A stretch of DNA of 47,319 bases from CAG-390 sp045636385 (GTDB lineage: Bacteria; Bacillota; Clostridia; Oscillospirales; CAG-272), in the NCBI GenBank assembly GCA_045636385.1, contig JAZTXK010000038.1:1-47319 (forward strand), given 5' to 3'. Each line of letters opens with the position of its first letter. Positions within the stretch are counted from its first letter, which is position 1. The position numbers and the translations under genes were made by a program. The notes under the pieces were generated by a model. It did not search any database. It was not told the origin of the DNA and saw only the letters and a program-made list of their open reading frames with translations. Below are positions 39,841-47,319 of this stretch, piece by piece.

Positions 39841-40074
39841 TTAGTCGATCCACCAGATCTTGCCCTTGAAAAGGATGCAAAGAAGGTCGATGAGCCACAT
39901 AAAGGGGATACCTACGAAGATAAGAACGACAGCGAGAATAACGCCGATCATATTCTTCTTCTGAAGGCTGAGGCAAACGCGGTAGATCATCCATACGATT
40001 GCGATTGCAGGGATACAAAGAATAAGCTTGATTATCTTGGGAAGATTATCAATAGCTTTGATAAGGGAATCCAT
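39841..40074 (-). CDS. Small two-helix membrane protein (paralogue)
   Basis: 77 aa from the ATG at 40074, chosen because AGAGG lies 8 bases upstream. Helices at about 15-35 and 42-66 with a short polar loop (SLQKKNMIG), ending in KGKIWWID. First gene of the HIT operon, with its promoter at 40109-40137. No family recognised; it may assemble with the 81-aa protein in the membrane. Confidence 0.7.
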   Translation of the reverse strand: MDSLIKAIDNLPKIIKLILCIPAIAIVWMIYRVCLSLQKKNMIGVILAVVLIFVGIPFMWLIDLLCILFKGKIWWID

Positions 40075-40108
40075 TTCCAATACCTCTTTCTTAAAAATTG
40101 ATAGATTT

Positions 40109-40137
40109 AGTATATCACATTAAAAACAAAAAGTCAA
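40109..40137 (-). promoter_or_regulatory. Promoter of the small-membrane-protein/HIT operon
   Basis: TTGACT (40132-40137), 17-bp spacer, TATACT (40109-40114) on the minus strand. Confidence 0.75.
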
Positions 40138-40173
40138 TAGGTTGTTTCTATTTTGTGTCCAAAAAACGAAAAA

Positions 40174-40203
40174 ACAGGCAAACCGACGTATCGGTCTACC
40201 TGT
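40174..40203 (-). terminator. Terminator of rpsU
   Basis: Stem ACAGG + ACCGA / TCGGT + CCTGT with symmetric internal bulges and loop CGTA, followed on the minus strand by TTTTTTCGTTTTTT. Confidence 0.88.
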
Positions 40204-40223
40204 ATCTTCATAAAAAGAGAGGC

Positions 40224-40400
40224 TTATTTGTACTTTCTCTTTCTTGCTGCTTCAGACTTCTTCTTGCGCTTTACGCTGGGCTTTTCATAGTGCTCTCTCT
40301 TACGGAGCTCTGCGAGTACACCGGAGCGTGCACACTGCTTCTTGAAGCGACGAAGAGCGTTATCAAGAGATTCGCCTTCTCTGAGCTTAACTTCTGCCAT
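40224..40400 (-). CDS. rpsU: 30S ribosomal protein S21
   Basis: 58 aa from the ATG at 40400, preceded by GGGAGGG. Typical S21: MAEVKLREGESLDNALRRFK, then a basic tail KKKSEAARKRKYK. It sits at the 30S platform near the anti-Shine-Dalgarno region and aids initiation. Monocistronic, with a perfect promoter and strong terminator. Confidence 0.96.
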   Translation of the reverse strand: MAEVKLREGESLDNALRRFKKQCARSGVLAELRKREHYEKPSVKRKKKSEAARKRKYK

Positions 40401-40443
40401 TTTATTTTCCCTCCCCTCGCTAACAAAGAAATTAACGGAACTA

Positions 40444-40472
40444 TTATACACTAATTTGGGGCAAATGTCAAT
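40444..40472 (-). promoter_or_regulatory. Perfect sigma-A promoter of rpsU
   Basis: TTGACA (40467-40472), exact 17-bp spacer, TATAAT (40444-40449). The spacer contains one arm of the 40454-40520 inverted repeat. Confidence 0.88.
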
Positions 40473-40520
40473 AGTTTTTTGCAATTTTCTTGCATTCTTT
40501 TTCTATTTTTGCCCCAAATT
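40454..40520. repeat. 13-bp perfect inverted repeat embedded in the rpsU promoter
   Basis: AATTTGGGGCAAA at 40454-40466 and TTTGCCCCAAATT at 40508-40520, separated by 41 bases. One arm lies exactly in the promoter spacer. No T-run follows either arm. Confidence 0.7.
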
Positions 40521-40533
40521 GAGCTAAATAATC

Positions 40534-42948
40534 TTATTTTACAACAATATTAACGATCTTGTTGGGAACTGCGATCTCTTTTACGACGGTCTTGCCTTCG
40601 ATAGCGGCGGCAATTTTCTCGTCAGCCTTTGCAAGAGCGATAGCCTCGTCCTTGGGGCAATTGAGAGGAAGAACCACGGTTGCGCGGACCTTACCGTTGA
40701 TCTGAACGGCAACCTCTACCGATGCGTCAACTGTCTTTGCCTCGTCGTATGCGGGCCACTTTGCGAGAGAAAGCAGGCTCTTGCCGCCGAGGATCTCGTT
40801 GATCTCCTCGCAGAGGTGAGGCGCGAAGGGACAGAGGATAGTTGCAAAGGTAAGAAGCTCGTCGCGGGTGAGGCTTCCGCAATCATAGATCTTGTTGAGA
40901 AGCTCCATCATAGCCGCGATAGCGGTGTTGAACTTCATAGCCTCGATATCCTCGGTGACCTTCTTGATGGTCTTATGGAAAGGAACCTCAAGAGCCGCGG
41001 TCACGCCGTTACCCTTTGCGATATCGCAGAGGTCTGCAACTCTGTCAAGGAATCTCTTGCATCCGCGGACGCTGCTCTCATTCCAGGGAGCTGCCGCGCC
41101 GTAGTCACCCATAAAGAGGACGTAGGTACGGAGAACGTCTGCGCCGTAAGTATCAATAACGTCGTTGGGGTCAACGCCGTTGCCGCGAGACTTACTCATC
41201 TTCTCGCCGTCAGCGCCGAGGATAAGTCCCTGCGCGGTTCTCTTTGCGTAAGGCTCTTCGGTGGGAACGCTTCCGATATCATAGAGGAAGTGATGCCAGA
41301 AGCGGGAGTAGATCATGTGACGGGTTACGTGCTCCATACCGCCGTTATACCAGTCAACGGGGAGCCAGTAATCGAGCTTGGCGGGATCTGCAAGAATATC
41401 CGCATTCTTGGGATCAATGTAGCGGAGGTAGTACCAGGACGAGCCTGCCCACTGAGGCATGGTATCGGTCTCTCTCTTTGCAGCCGCGCCGCACTTGGGG
41501 CAGGTGCAATTTACGAACTCATCAATTCTCGCGAGAGGCGATTCGCCGCCGACACCGGGAGCGAACTCCTCCATGGGAGGCAGACGGAGAGGAAGCTCCT
41601 CGTAGGGTACGGGAACCATTCCGCAATGAGGACAGTGAATGATCGGGATAGGCTCGCCCCAATATCTCTGGCGGTTGAATGCCCAGTCCTTCATCTTATA
41701 CTGTACGCCGCCCTCGCCGACGCCGAGCTTCTTGAGCTCTTCCGTCGCGCGCTTGATAGCGTCAGCCTTGACCGAAATACCGTTGAGGAAGTCGGAGTTG
41801 ACCATCTCGCCGTCGCCCGCGTAAGCTTCCTTATCGATATCGCCGCCCTTGATGACTTCAACGATGTCGATACCGAACTTGCGTGCAAACTCCCAGTCGC
41901 GGCTATCGTGCGCAGGAACTGCCATAATGGCGCCCGTGCCGTAGCCCATCATTACGTAGTCTGCTATATAAATAGGAATATTCTTGCCCGTGATGGGGTT
42001 GATGCCCGAGATACCGTCGAGGCAAACGCCGGTCTTGTCCTTAACGAGCTGGGTACGCTCGAACTCGGTCTTCTTAGCGCACTCCTCGCGGTATGCGAGA
42101 ACGGCATCCATATTATTGATCTTATCGGCATACTTGTCGATAAGGGGATGCTCGGGAGCGATTACCATAAAGGTAACGCCGAAGATGGTGTCGGGACGGG
42201 TGGTATAAACGCGGAGCTTTTCGTCAACCTCTGCGATAGAGAAGTTGATGAACGCACCCTCGGAGCGTCCGATCCAGTTAACCTGCTGCTGCTTGATATT
42301 GGGAAGATAATCAACGCCGTCGAGGCCGTTCAGAAGCTTATCTGCGTACTCGGTGATGCGGAGATACCAAACGTCCTTGGACTTCTGAATGATGTCCGAG
42401 TGACAAATGTCGCACTTACCGCCCTGCGAGTCCTCGTTGGAGAGAACGACCTTACAGTTGGGGCAGTAGTTAACGAGAGCGGTATCGCGGAAAGCAAGAC
42501 CGTTTTCGAACATCTTGAGGAAGATCCACTGTGTCCAGCGGTAGTAATCCTCATCGGTGGTATCAACAACGCGATCCCAGTCGAGCGCAAAGCCTACACG
42601 GCGGAGCTGATTGGTGAACTTCGCGATATTGTTATCGGTAACGATTCGGGGGTGAACACCGGTCTTGACGGCAGTGTTCTCGGTGGGAAGACCGAATGCG
42701 TCAAAGCCCATCGGGAAGAGGACATTGTAGCCGTCCATTCTTCTCTTTCTCGAAACCACCTCAAGGCCGGAATAAGCCTTGATGTGTCCGACGTGCATAC
42801 CCGATCCGCTCGGATAGGGAAACTCAACGAGAGCATAGAATTTGGGCTTTTCGCTTCCCTTCTCACCGGGATCTGCGGCGTGGAACGCCTTTTCTTCATC
42901 CCAGCGGCTCTGCCACTTCTTTTCAAAATCTCTGAAATTGTTTCTCAT
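40534..42948 (-). CDS. leuS: Leucyl-tRNA synthetase
   Basis: 804 aa, normal bacterial length. Class I signatures: HIGH as HVGH (PSGSGMHVGHIKAY) and KMSKS (GEKMSKSRGNGVDP). The CP1 editing domain is present (GTGAIMAVPAHDSRDWEFA), a zinc site shows CPNCKVV and CDICHSD, and a second Cys cluster appears as CPHCGMVPVPYEELPL. It charges tRNA-Leu. RBS AAGGAG precedes ATG. Last gene of the ftsY-to-leuS run, 22 bases after rsfS; no T-box leader is seen. Confidence 0.97.
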   Translation of the reverse strand: MRNNFRDFEKKWQSRWDEEKAFHAADPGEKGSEKPKFYALVEFPYPSGSGMHVGHIKAYSGLEVVSRKRRMDGYNVLFPMGFDAFGLPTENTAVKTGVHPRIVTDNNIAKFTNQLRRVGFALDWDRVVDTTDEDYYRWTQWIFLKMFENGLAFRDTALVNYCPNCKVVLSNEDSQGGKCDICHSDIIQKSKDVWYLRITEYADKLLNGLDGVDYLPNIKQQQVNWIGRSEGAFINFSIAEVDEKLRVYTTRPDTIFGVTFMVIAPEHPLIDKYADKINNMDAVLAYREECAKKTEFERTQLVKDKTGVCLDGISGINPITGKNIPIYIADYVMMGYGTGAIMAVPAHDSRDWEFARKFGIDIVEVIKGGDIDKEAYAGDGEMVNSDFLNGISVKADAIKRATEELKKLGVGEGGVQYKMKDWAFNRQRYWGEPIPIIHCPHCGMVPVPYEELPLRLPPMEEFAPGVGGESPLARIDEFVNCTCPKCGAAAKRETDTMPQWAGSSWYYLRYIDPKNADILADPAKLDYWLPVDWYNGGMEHVTRHMIYSRFWHHFLYDIGSVPTEEPYAKRTAQGLILGADGEKMSKSRGNGVDPNDVIDTYGADVLRTYVLFMGDYGAAAPWNESSVRGCKRFLDRVADLCDIAKGNGVTAALEVPFHKTIKKVTEDIEAMKFNTAIAAMMELLNKIYDCGSLTRDELLTFATILCPFAPHLCEEINEILGGKSLLSLAKWPAYDEAKTVDASVEVAVQINGKVRATVVLPLNCPKDEAIALAKADEKIAAAIEGKTVVKEIAVPNKIVNIVVK

Positions 42949-42970
42949 AATATGTGCTCCTTAATAGGAA

Positions 42971-43369
42971 TTAGTCTTCTACTTTGATCTGTTCGGTATC
43001 CGAATAGAGCTTATCGAGGTTATAGAATTCGCGCATCTCGCGGCTGAAGATATGAACGATAACTCTGCCGTAGTCCATTACCATCCAAGAGTTATCCGAG
43101 CCTCTGCCCTCAACGCGGTCAGCCTTGATCTCGATCTTCTCGAGCTGATACTCAACCTCATCGGTAAGAGCCTTTACGTGGGTGTTCGACTGTGCGGTGC
43201 AAAGTACGAAGTAGTCGGTAAGGTCGATCTTGTCGCCTACGCGCATTACTGCGAGATCCTCGCCGTTCTTGTGATCAAGAAGCTTGTAGATAGCCTTTGC
43301 GAGCGAGAGAGAATTTTCAAAGCCCTGCTCGTCTTTTTCAACTGTTACGGAGAACTGGGTGTTTTCCAT
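42971..43369 (-). CDS. rsfS: Ribosomal silencing factor RsfS
   Basis: 132 aa. The family core is plain: GDKIDLTDYFVLCTAQSN, VEGRGSDNSWMVMDYGRVIVHIFS, and REMREFYNLDKLYSD. RsfS binds L14 and blocks subunit joining under nutrient limitation. The N-terminal 25 residues are an extra extension. RBS AAAGGA. Confidence 0.95.
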   Translation of the reverse strand: MENTQFSVTVEKDEQGFENSLSLAKAIYKLLDHKNGEDLAVMRVGDKIDLTDYFVLCTAQSNTHVKALTDEVEYQLEKIEIKADRVEGRGSDNSWMVMDYGRVIVHIFSREMREFYNLDKLYSDTEQIKVED

Positions 43370-43408
43370 CTTTGTTTTCCTTTCTATATTAAGAAATTAG
43401 TTTCGGTG

Positions 43409-44485
43409 TTATCCCTCAACGGGTTGCGGAGGGAGAATGGAATATTTATATATACGCAGGAAATCGTCGTCTTCCTCTTTGCAAAGTATCAAAGAGAGAT
43501 CGAAAAGATTTTCCGCGATTTTGTTATCGTATACGTTAAAATAATTGTTTATCGCCTCGAGAGTGCCGTCTTTCGAAAGAACGTAATACCACGCCTCGGG
43601 ATCGGTCTTATGAAGCTGAAAGCCGGGGGCGGTGAGCATCGTGAGCTTTCGTTCCTTAGCCGAGAAGAACTTTCCCGCAAAATACGCGGCATCGTCAAGA
43701 GTGATATCCGTTTCAAGCATCGGAAGGATTCCTTTTGCAAGTGAAGCTGCCTGAAAGGCGTTCATTTCGTTCATCACCTTTTTGAAAAGCGAGGACATAA
43801 ACTGCTTTTGCGCGTCTATTCTTCCGAGGTCGCCGTCCGAGTAATCCGAACGGAAACGGATGAAATCGGTCGCCTTTTTGCCGTCAAGGACTTGCAAACC
43901 TGCTTTAAGGTCGATATACAGGTCTTGGAACGGATCGCTGTACTTCATATCGAAGGGAACGTTGATCTCAACTCCTCCGACCGAATCGACCATCACCTCA
44001 AGTGCTTCAAGGTCGATCAGCGCGGTATAGTCGATGTTGACGCAGAGCGTGACTTCAAGTATATCGCGGATCGCGTAAACGTCGCGCATAAAGAGTATCT
44101 CGTTAATTTTTGTTTCGATGCCTTCATACTCGATATAGGTATCGCGAGGGATCTGCATTACCGCTATATTGCCACTGTTCACGTCGAAGGACACGAGCAT
44201 TATCGCGTCTCCGCGTCCCGATGCCTTATCGACTCCGACGGCGAGAAAGAGGTATTTATCCCTCTCGCGGACGTACTCGGGAGATGCGGTAGTTTCGGCG
44301 GGCGCGGTCACTATTCCTTCCGTCAGCTCGGGCGGAGGTTCGATCGGATCGTCATCTGTGAAGGGTACGCCGGTATCGACCGTAGGCTTATATAGCACCG
44401 ATTTTACCGCAAGGAGTAAAACGAGAACAAGCGCGAGAGCAAGCAGGATTATCAGCCCGACGACGTATATCTTGTCAAGCTTCAT
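43409..44485 (-). CDS. LytR-CpsA-Psr (LCP) family cell-wall polymer transferase
   Basis: 358 aa. One N-terminal membrane helix (residues 6-28), a Pro/Thr linker, and an LCP domain: GRGDAIMLVSFDV, IAVMQIPRDTYIE, VDSVGGVEINVPFDM and the catalytic-core RFRSDYSDGDLGRIDAQKQF with conserved Arg/Asp residues. LCP enzymes transfer teichoic acid or capsule precursors to peptidoglycan. The gene overlaps yqeK by 11 bases. RBS CGGAGG precedes ATG. Confidence 0.92.
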   Translation of the reverse strand: MKLDKIYVVGLIILLALALVLVLLLAVKSVLYKPTVDTGVPFTDDDPIEPPPELTEGIVTAPAETTASPEYVRERDKYLFLAVGVDKASGRGDAIMLVSFDVNSGNIAVMQIPRDTYIEYEGIETKINEILFMRDVYAIRDILEVTLCVNIDYTALIDLEALEVMVDSVGGVEINVPFDMKYSDPFQDLYIDLKAGLQVLDGKKATDFIRFRSDYSDGDLGRIDAQKQFMSSLFKKVMNEMNAFQAASLAKGILPMLETDITLDDAAYFAGKFFSAKERKLTMLTAPGFQLHKTDPEAWYYVLSKDGTLEAINNYFNVYDNKIAENLFDLSLILCKEEDDDFLRIYKYSILPPQPVEG

Positions 44486-45134
44486 CTCCGAGCCTCCGTT
44501 TAAGATCGGCGCAAGCCTCGAGGGTTGCGGGATGAACGGGAAGACCGTTTTCGCGGAGATAGCCGAGAGTGTTTTCCATCGCCTTCAGCACCGTACGGTC
44601 GAGATGGCGTAGTCTTTCTTCTTCGCTCATATCCGTCGGACGCGCCGAGAAAAATTCATCGCGCAAGGAAACGCAAGCGGAATGTGTGCGAGTTTCCTCG
44701 ATATAATCGGCTAAAAATATGATCTTTTCGTAAAGGTTCATATCCTTCTTTCCCGTAGTATGCCACTTTACAGCCTCCGTCAAACGCTTATCCGCGAACT
44801 CGGGAAATTTCTTCGGAATCACGAGTGCACCCGTCAGCGCGTGGATGGTAGGCATCGAAGCAAGCTCTTCGGGGAGCAAGCCGTACTTATTCTCTTTGAT
44901 GATCGCAAGTTGCTCTTCGTCGGATAGCTCCTTGGTTATATCGTGAAGGAGCGCGGCGGCGGTAAGCAGGTTCAGCGATTCATCGTCATTAAAGAAGAAG
45001 AGCAAGCCGAGCCTGAACGCCATATCCTCAACGCCGAGGACGTGCTTCATTCTCTTCTCCGAGAGGCGGCGTGCAACACGTTCGCGGAGCTTTTCAATAT
45101 GCTCCGGTCTGAAAAATGTGTATGGGTAACTCAT
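44475..45134 (-). CDS. yqeK: HD-domain nucleotidase YqeK
   Basis: 219 aa. HD phosphohydrolase motifs: RMKHVLGVEDMA, LLHDITKEL and WHTTGKKDM with LADYIEETR. YqeK hydrolyses diadenosine tetraphosphate and is usually next to nadD. It overlaps nadD by four bases (ATGA) and LCP by 11. Confidence 0.94.
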   Translation of the reverse strand: MSYPYTFFRPEHIEKLRERVARRLSEKRMKHVLGVEDMAFRLGLLFFFNDDESLNLLTAAALLHDITKELSDEEQLAIIKENKYGLLPEELASMPTIHALTGALVIPKKFPEFADKRLTEAVKWHTTGKKDMNLYEKIIFLADYIEETRTHSACVSLRDEFFSARPTDMSEEERLRHLDRTVLKAMENTLGYLRENGLPVHPATLEACADLKRRLGDEA

Positions 45135-45757
45135 CTGAACAAGCCGTGGTCTTCGATATACATTCTGACCTTTGGATCGACCATTGCGGAAATATCTCCG
45201 CCCTCGGAGATCGTCTTGCGGACGCGGCTTGATGAAAGCTCGATCGGCTCGGTCACGACTCTGCGAACAACCGCATTGTACTTTTCGGTGTATTCACCGA
45301 TCTTTTTGAGGATCTTATTCGTAATGAATTGATCGTTTTCGCGGCGGATGTAGATCGGGTAGCAGAGCTTGAATATCTCGTCCGCGCAGTACCATTGATC
45401 GAGCGTCAGGAACATATCCGTTCCGCAGAACAGGAAGAGACGCGTGTCGGGCGCGGTCAGCTCGCGGAGGGTGTCTACCGTATAGCTTACGCCGCCGCGG
45501 CGGAGTTCGATATCACTGACGATCACTCCGTCGATGCCCGAAAAGGCGAGATCGCACATTGCGAGTCTATGGAATGCATCGACTTCAAAATCAAGCTGCT
45601 TATGAGGCGGGATCGCGGCGGGGATGACGTAAAGGTAATCAAGCCGCATCTGCTTCATAAATGCACGCGCCGCCTCAACGTGACCGACGTGCGGAGGCGC
45701 GAAGGTTCCGCCGTAGATGCCTACACGGCGAATATTTTCGTTATATGCGGTGTTCAT
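45131..45757 (-). CDS. nadD: Nicotinate-nucleotide adenylyltransferase NadD
   Basis: 208 aa from the ATG at 45757, which overlaps the yhbY stop codon (ATGA) and gives the standard length. The nucleotidyltransferase motif GIYGGTFAPPHVGHVEA and the C-terminal SSSRVRKTISEGGDI are diagnostic. It makes nicotinate adenine dinucleotide in NAD synthesis. Confidence 0.96.
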   Translation of the reverse strand: MNTAYNENIRRVGIYGGTFAPPHVGHVEAARAFMKQMRLDYLYVIPAAIPPHKQLDFEVDAFHRLAMCDLAFSGIDGVIVSDIELRRGGVSYTVDTLRELTAPDTRLFLFCGTDMFLTLDQWYCADEIFKLCYPIYIRRENDQFITNKILKKIGEYTEKYNAVVRRVVTEPIELSSSRVRKTISEGGDISAMVDPKVRMYIEDHGLFR

Positions 45758-46047
45758 TCGAGAACGATCTTGGGGTTCTTTTTCGACGGGCGGTAAAGAA
45801 CCAGCTTTTTGCCTATCGTGCAAACGACCGCGGAGTCGGTTGCCTCTGCAAGCGCTTCAGCCGCCTCACGGGGAGTCCAAGCGCAGTTGTCAAGAACCGC
45901 AAGCTTGATGAGCTCACGAGCCTCAAGAGCGTCCGAAACGGTTTTAACGAGATTTTCGCCAAGTCCGTCCTTGCCGATCTGCATAATGGTCGGCTCTGCG
46001 GTTGCGAGAGAGCGAAGATATGCTCTTTGTTTAGAATTTAAAATCAT
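45754..46047 (-). CDS. yhbY: YhbY family RNA-binding protein (CRM domain)
   Basis: 97 aa from the ATG at 46047, preferred because AAAAGGT lies at correct spacing and the ATG overlaps the rdgB stop codon. CRM domain with LNSKQRAYLRSLA and QIGKDGLGENLVKTV. It associates with pre-50S ribosomal subunits. Confidence 0.94.
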   Translation of the reverse strand: MILNSKQRAYLRSLATAEPTIMQIGKDGLGENLVKTVSDALEARELIKLAVLDNCAWTPREAAEALAEATDSAVVCTIGKKLVLYRPSKKNPKIVLE

Positions 46048-46694
46048 AATCCGTACCTTTTCCAAAGTTTTTCTTTTTCTTCTGCAATTCGGGCATTGAA
46101 TGCGGCGGCAAACGACTTAACTGCCGCGCCGCGGTGGCTGATCGCGTTCTTCTCTTCCGCGCTCATTTCGGCGAAGGTCTTGCCGAAGGGATCGAACCAG
46201 AAGAGGGGATCGTAACCGAATCCGCCCTTTCCTCTGGGATTGAAGAGGATCTCGCCGGGGCAATACCCCGTACCGATAATGGGTTCGCCCGCGAGAGGCT
46301 GTCCCTCGGGGATAACGCAAGCAATCGTGCAAACGAAAGCCGCGCTTCTGTCGCCAATACCCTCAAGATTCTTGAGAAGTTTTTCGTTGTTCTTAGCGTC
46401 GTCACAAGGCTCGCCCGCGTATCTTGCGGAATAAACACCGGGTGCGCCGTCAAGAGCATTTACTATAAGTCCCGAGTCGTCTGCGATCGCGCAAAGTCCC
46501 GAAAATTCAGATGCCGCGCGCGCTTTGATGAGCGCATTTTCCTCGAAGGTCTCGCCGTCCTCGACGATATCGCCGGTAAATCCGACGTCCGCAAGGGAAA
46601 CGAGCTCAATCTCAACGTCGGTTATATACTCGGAAAGAAGCTTCTGAAGCTCCGCTATCTTTCCGCGATTTCCGGATGCAATACAAATTTTCAT
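46044..46694 (-). CDS. rdgB: XTP/dITP diphosphatase RdgB (HAM1)
   Basis: 216 aa. ASGNRGKIAELQKLL, a catalytic ALIKARAASEFSGLCAIADDSGL, GAPGVYSARYAG and GKGGFGYDPLFW are HAM1 hallmarks. It removes non-canonical purine nucleotides. AAGGTG precedes ATG; its end overlaps yhbY. Confidence 0.96.
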   Translation of the reverse strand: MKICIASGNRGKIAELQKLLSEYITDVEIELVSLADVGFTGDIVEDGETFEENALIKARAASEFSGLCAIADDSGLIVNALDGAPGVYSARYAGEPCDDAKNNEKLLKNLEGIGDRSAAFVCTIACVIPEGQPLAGEPIIGTGYCPGEILFNPRGKGGFGYDPLFWFDPFGKTFAEMSAEEKNAISHRGAAVKSFAAAFNARIAEEKEKLWKRYGL

Positions 46695-46703
46695 TTTGTC
46701 ACC

Positions 46704-47319
46704 TTAATTGAAGAGTGCTTCGGTGAATTCTTTTGCATCAAATTCCTGCATATCGTCGATCTTCTCGCCGACACCGATGAATTTGACGGGAATGCCAAGC
46801 TCTTTGCGGATCGAAAGGACTATGCCGCCCTTTGCGGTTCCGTCGAGCTTGTTGAGAACAAGTCCCGTGATTTCCGCGGCGTTCTTGAATTCCTTCGCCT
46901 GAAGGATCGCGTTCTGTCCCGTGGTGGCGTCAAGAACGAGAAGGTTCTCGCGTGCCGCGCCGGGGAGCTCGCGGTCGATAACGCGGTTGATCTTTGCAAG
47001 CTCGTTCATAAGGTTCTTTTTGTTGTGAAGTCTGCCCGCGGTATCAACGATCAGAACATCCGCGCCGCGGTTTCTTGCGTAGTTCGCTGCATCGTATACA
47101 ACAGCCGCGGGATCGCTTCCCTCGGTCTGCTTGACGAGCTCAACGTCCGCGCGTCTGCACCACTCTGCAAGCTGATCGATAGCCGCAGCACGGAATGTAT
47201 CCGCAGCCGCAACAACAACCTTTTTGCCTGACATTCTGAGTCTCTTTGATATCTTACCTATAGAAGTGGTTTTTCCCGCGCCGTTAACGCCAATAACAAG
47301 TATTACTGGCGGAGTAGTT
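46704..47319 (-). CDS. ftsY: Signal recognition particle receptor FtsY, 5'-truncated
   Basis: About 204 codons of the C-terminal NG GTPase domain; the gene continues beyond the right edge. In frame upstream of the first methionine the window still encodes VILVIGVNGAGKTTSIGK (G1), so that methionine is internal. Also visible are AAADTFRAAAIDQL, VDTAGRLHNKKNLM (G3), LVLDATTGQNA, NKLDGTAKGG (G4) and IGVGEKIDDMQEF. FtsY docks SRP-ribosome complexes to the membrane. It heads the operon that runs through leuS. Confidence 0.95.
   Translation of the reverse strand, partial: TTPPVILVIGVNGAGKTTSIGKISKRLRMSGKKVVVAAADTFRAAAIDQLAEWCRRADVELVKQTEGSDPAAVVYDAANYARNRGADVLIVDTAGRLHNKKNLMNELAKINRVIDRELPGAARENLLVLDATTGQNAILQAKEFKNAAEITGLVLNKLDGTAKGGIVLSIRKELGIPVKFIGVGEKIDDMQEFDAKEFTEALFN

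Noticed and set aside
42949..42970. Possible T-box before leuS
   Set aside because: The gap to rsfS is 22 bases and contains only the ribosome binding site.
40816..42987. 723-aa plus-strand open frame opposite leuS
   Set aside because: leuS is unmistakable. Similar long antisense frames occur opposite dnaK, the solute-binding lipoprotein gene and the isomerase gene, so they result from codon bias that avoids antisense stops.

Overview
The window looks like a chromosomal segment of a spore-forming member of the Clostridia (Firmicutes), probably an uncultured gut or rumen lineage. The evidence is the sporulation pair spoIIGA-sigE, an hrcA-grpE-dnaK-dnaJ heat-shock operon with a perfect CIRCE operator, the ftsY-rdgB-yhbY-nadD-yqeK-LCP-rsfS-leuS housekeeping run, dnaG-rpoD, AGGAGG-type ribosome binding sites, many near-consensus sigma-A promoters (TTGACA, 17 bp, TATAAT), and scattered plant-polysaccharide genes (GH43, GH28, SGNH esterase, sugar-binding lipoprotein). 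Base composition is moderate. No rRNA, tRNA, IS element, phage gene or CRISPR array was seen. All but three genes lie on the minus strand; the plus-strand genes are an ABC exporter, an SH3/C39 secreted protein and an aspartokinase.

Layout. 1-840: no gene; a leftward consensus promoter and structured leader at the edge belong to a gene outside the window. 840-2735: a secreted protein with a pilin-like N-terminus and a duplicated beta-helix region. 3077-4768: a GH43/sugar-isomerase operon. 4867-13272: an accessory island with three XRE regulators, two of them giant XRE-repeat-GNAT fusions with different C-terminal modules, plus a small unknown protein, an SMC/ABC-like AAA ATPase and a CPBP membrane protease. 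13378-16048: SGNH hydrolase and an orphan solute-binding lipoprotein. 16348-24723: core genes (rpoD, dnaG, yigZ, hflX, rpmE, sigE, spoIIGA, a DUF1015 gene). 24880-29562: plus-strand block. 29601-36571: heat-shock operon ending in prmA and, unexpectedly, a GH28 polygalacturonase. 36765-40400: transglutaminase-like surface protein with a lipoprotein partner, HIT protein with two small membrane proteins, and rpsU. 40534-47319: leuS back to a 5'-truncated ftsY.

The part most likely to be undescribed is 4867-13272. Two proteins share an XRE domain, a helical repeat region and a GNAT domain, but one ends in an SMI1/KNR4 (SUKH) domain and the other in a beta-rich region plus a cysteine cluster. The first heads a tight three-gene operon with a small protein and an AAA ATPase and has an inverted repeat at its predicted transcription start. 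This looks like a modular regulator-effector family; its function is unknown. Other points worth checking are the GH28 gene in the dnaK operon, a 13-bp perfect inverted repeat embedded in the rpsU promoter, a long-spacer spoIIGA promoter, and a 14-bp palindrome at the start of the SH3/C39 transcript.
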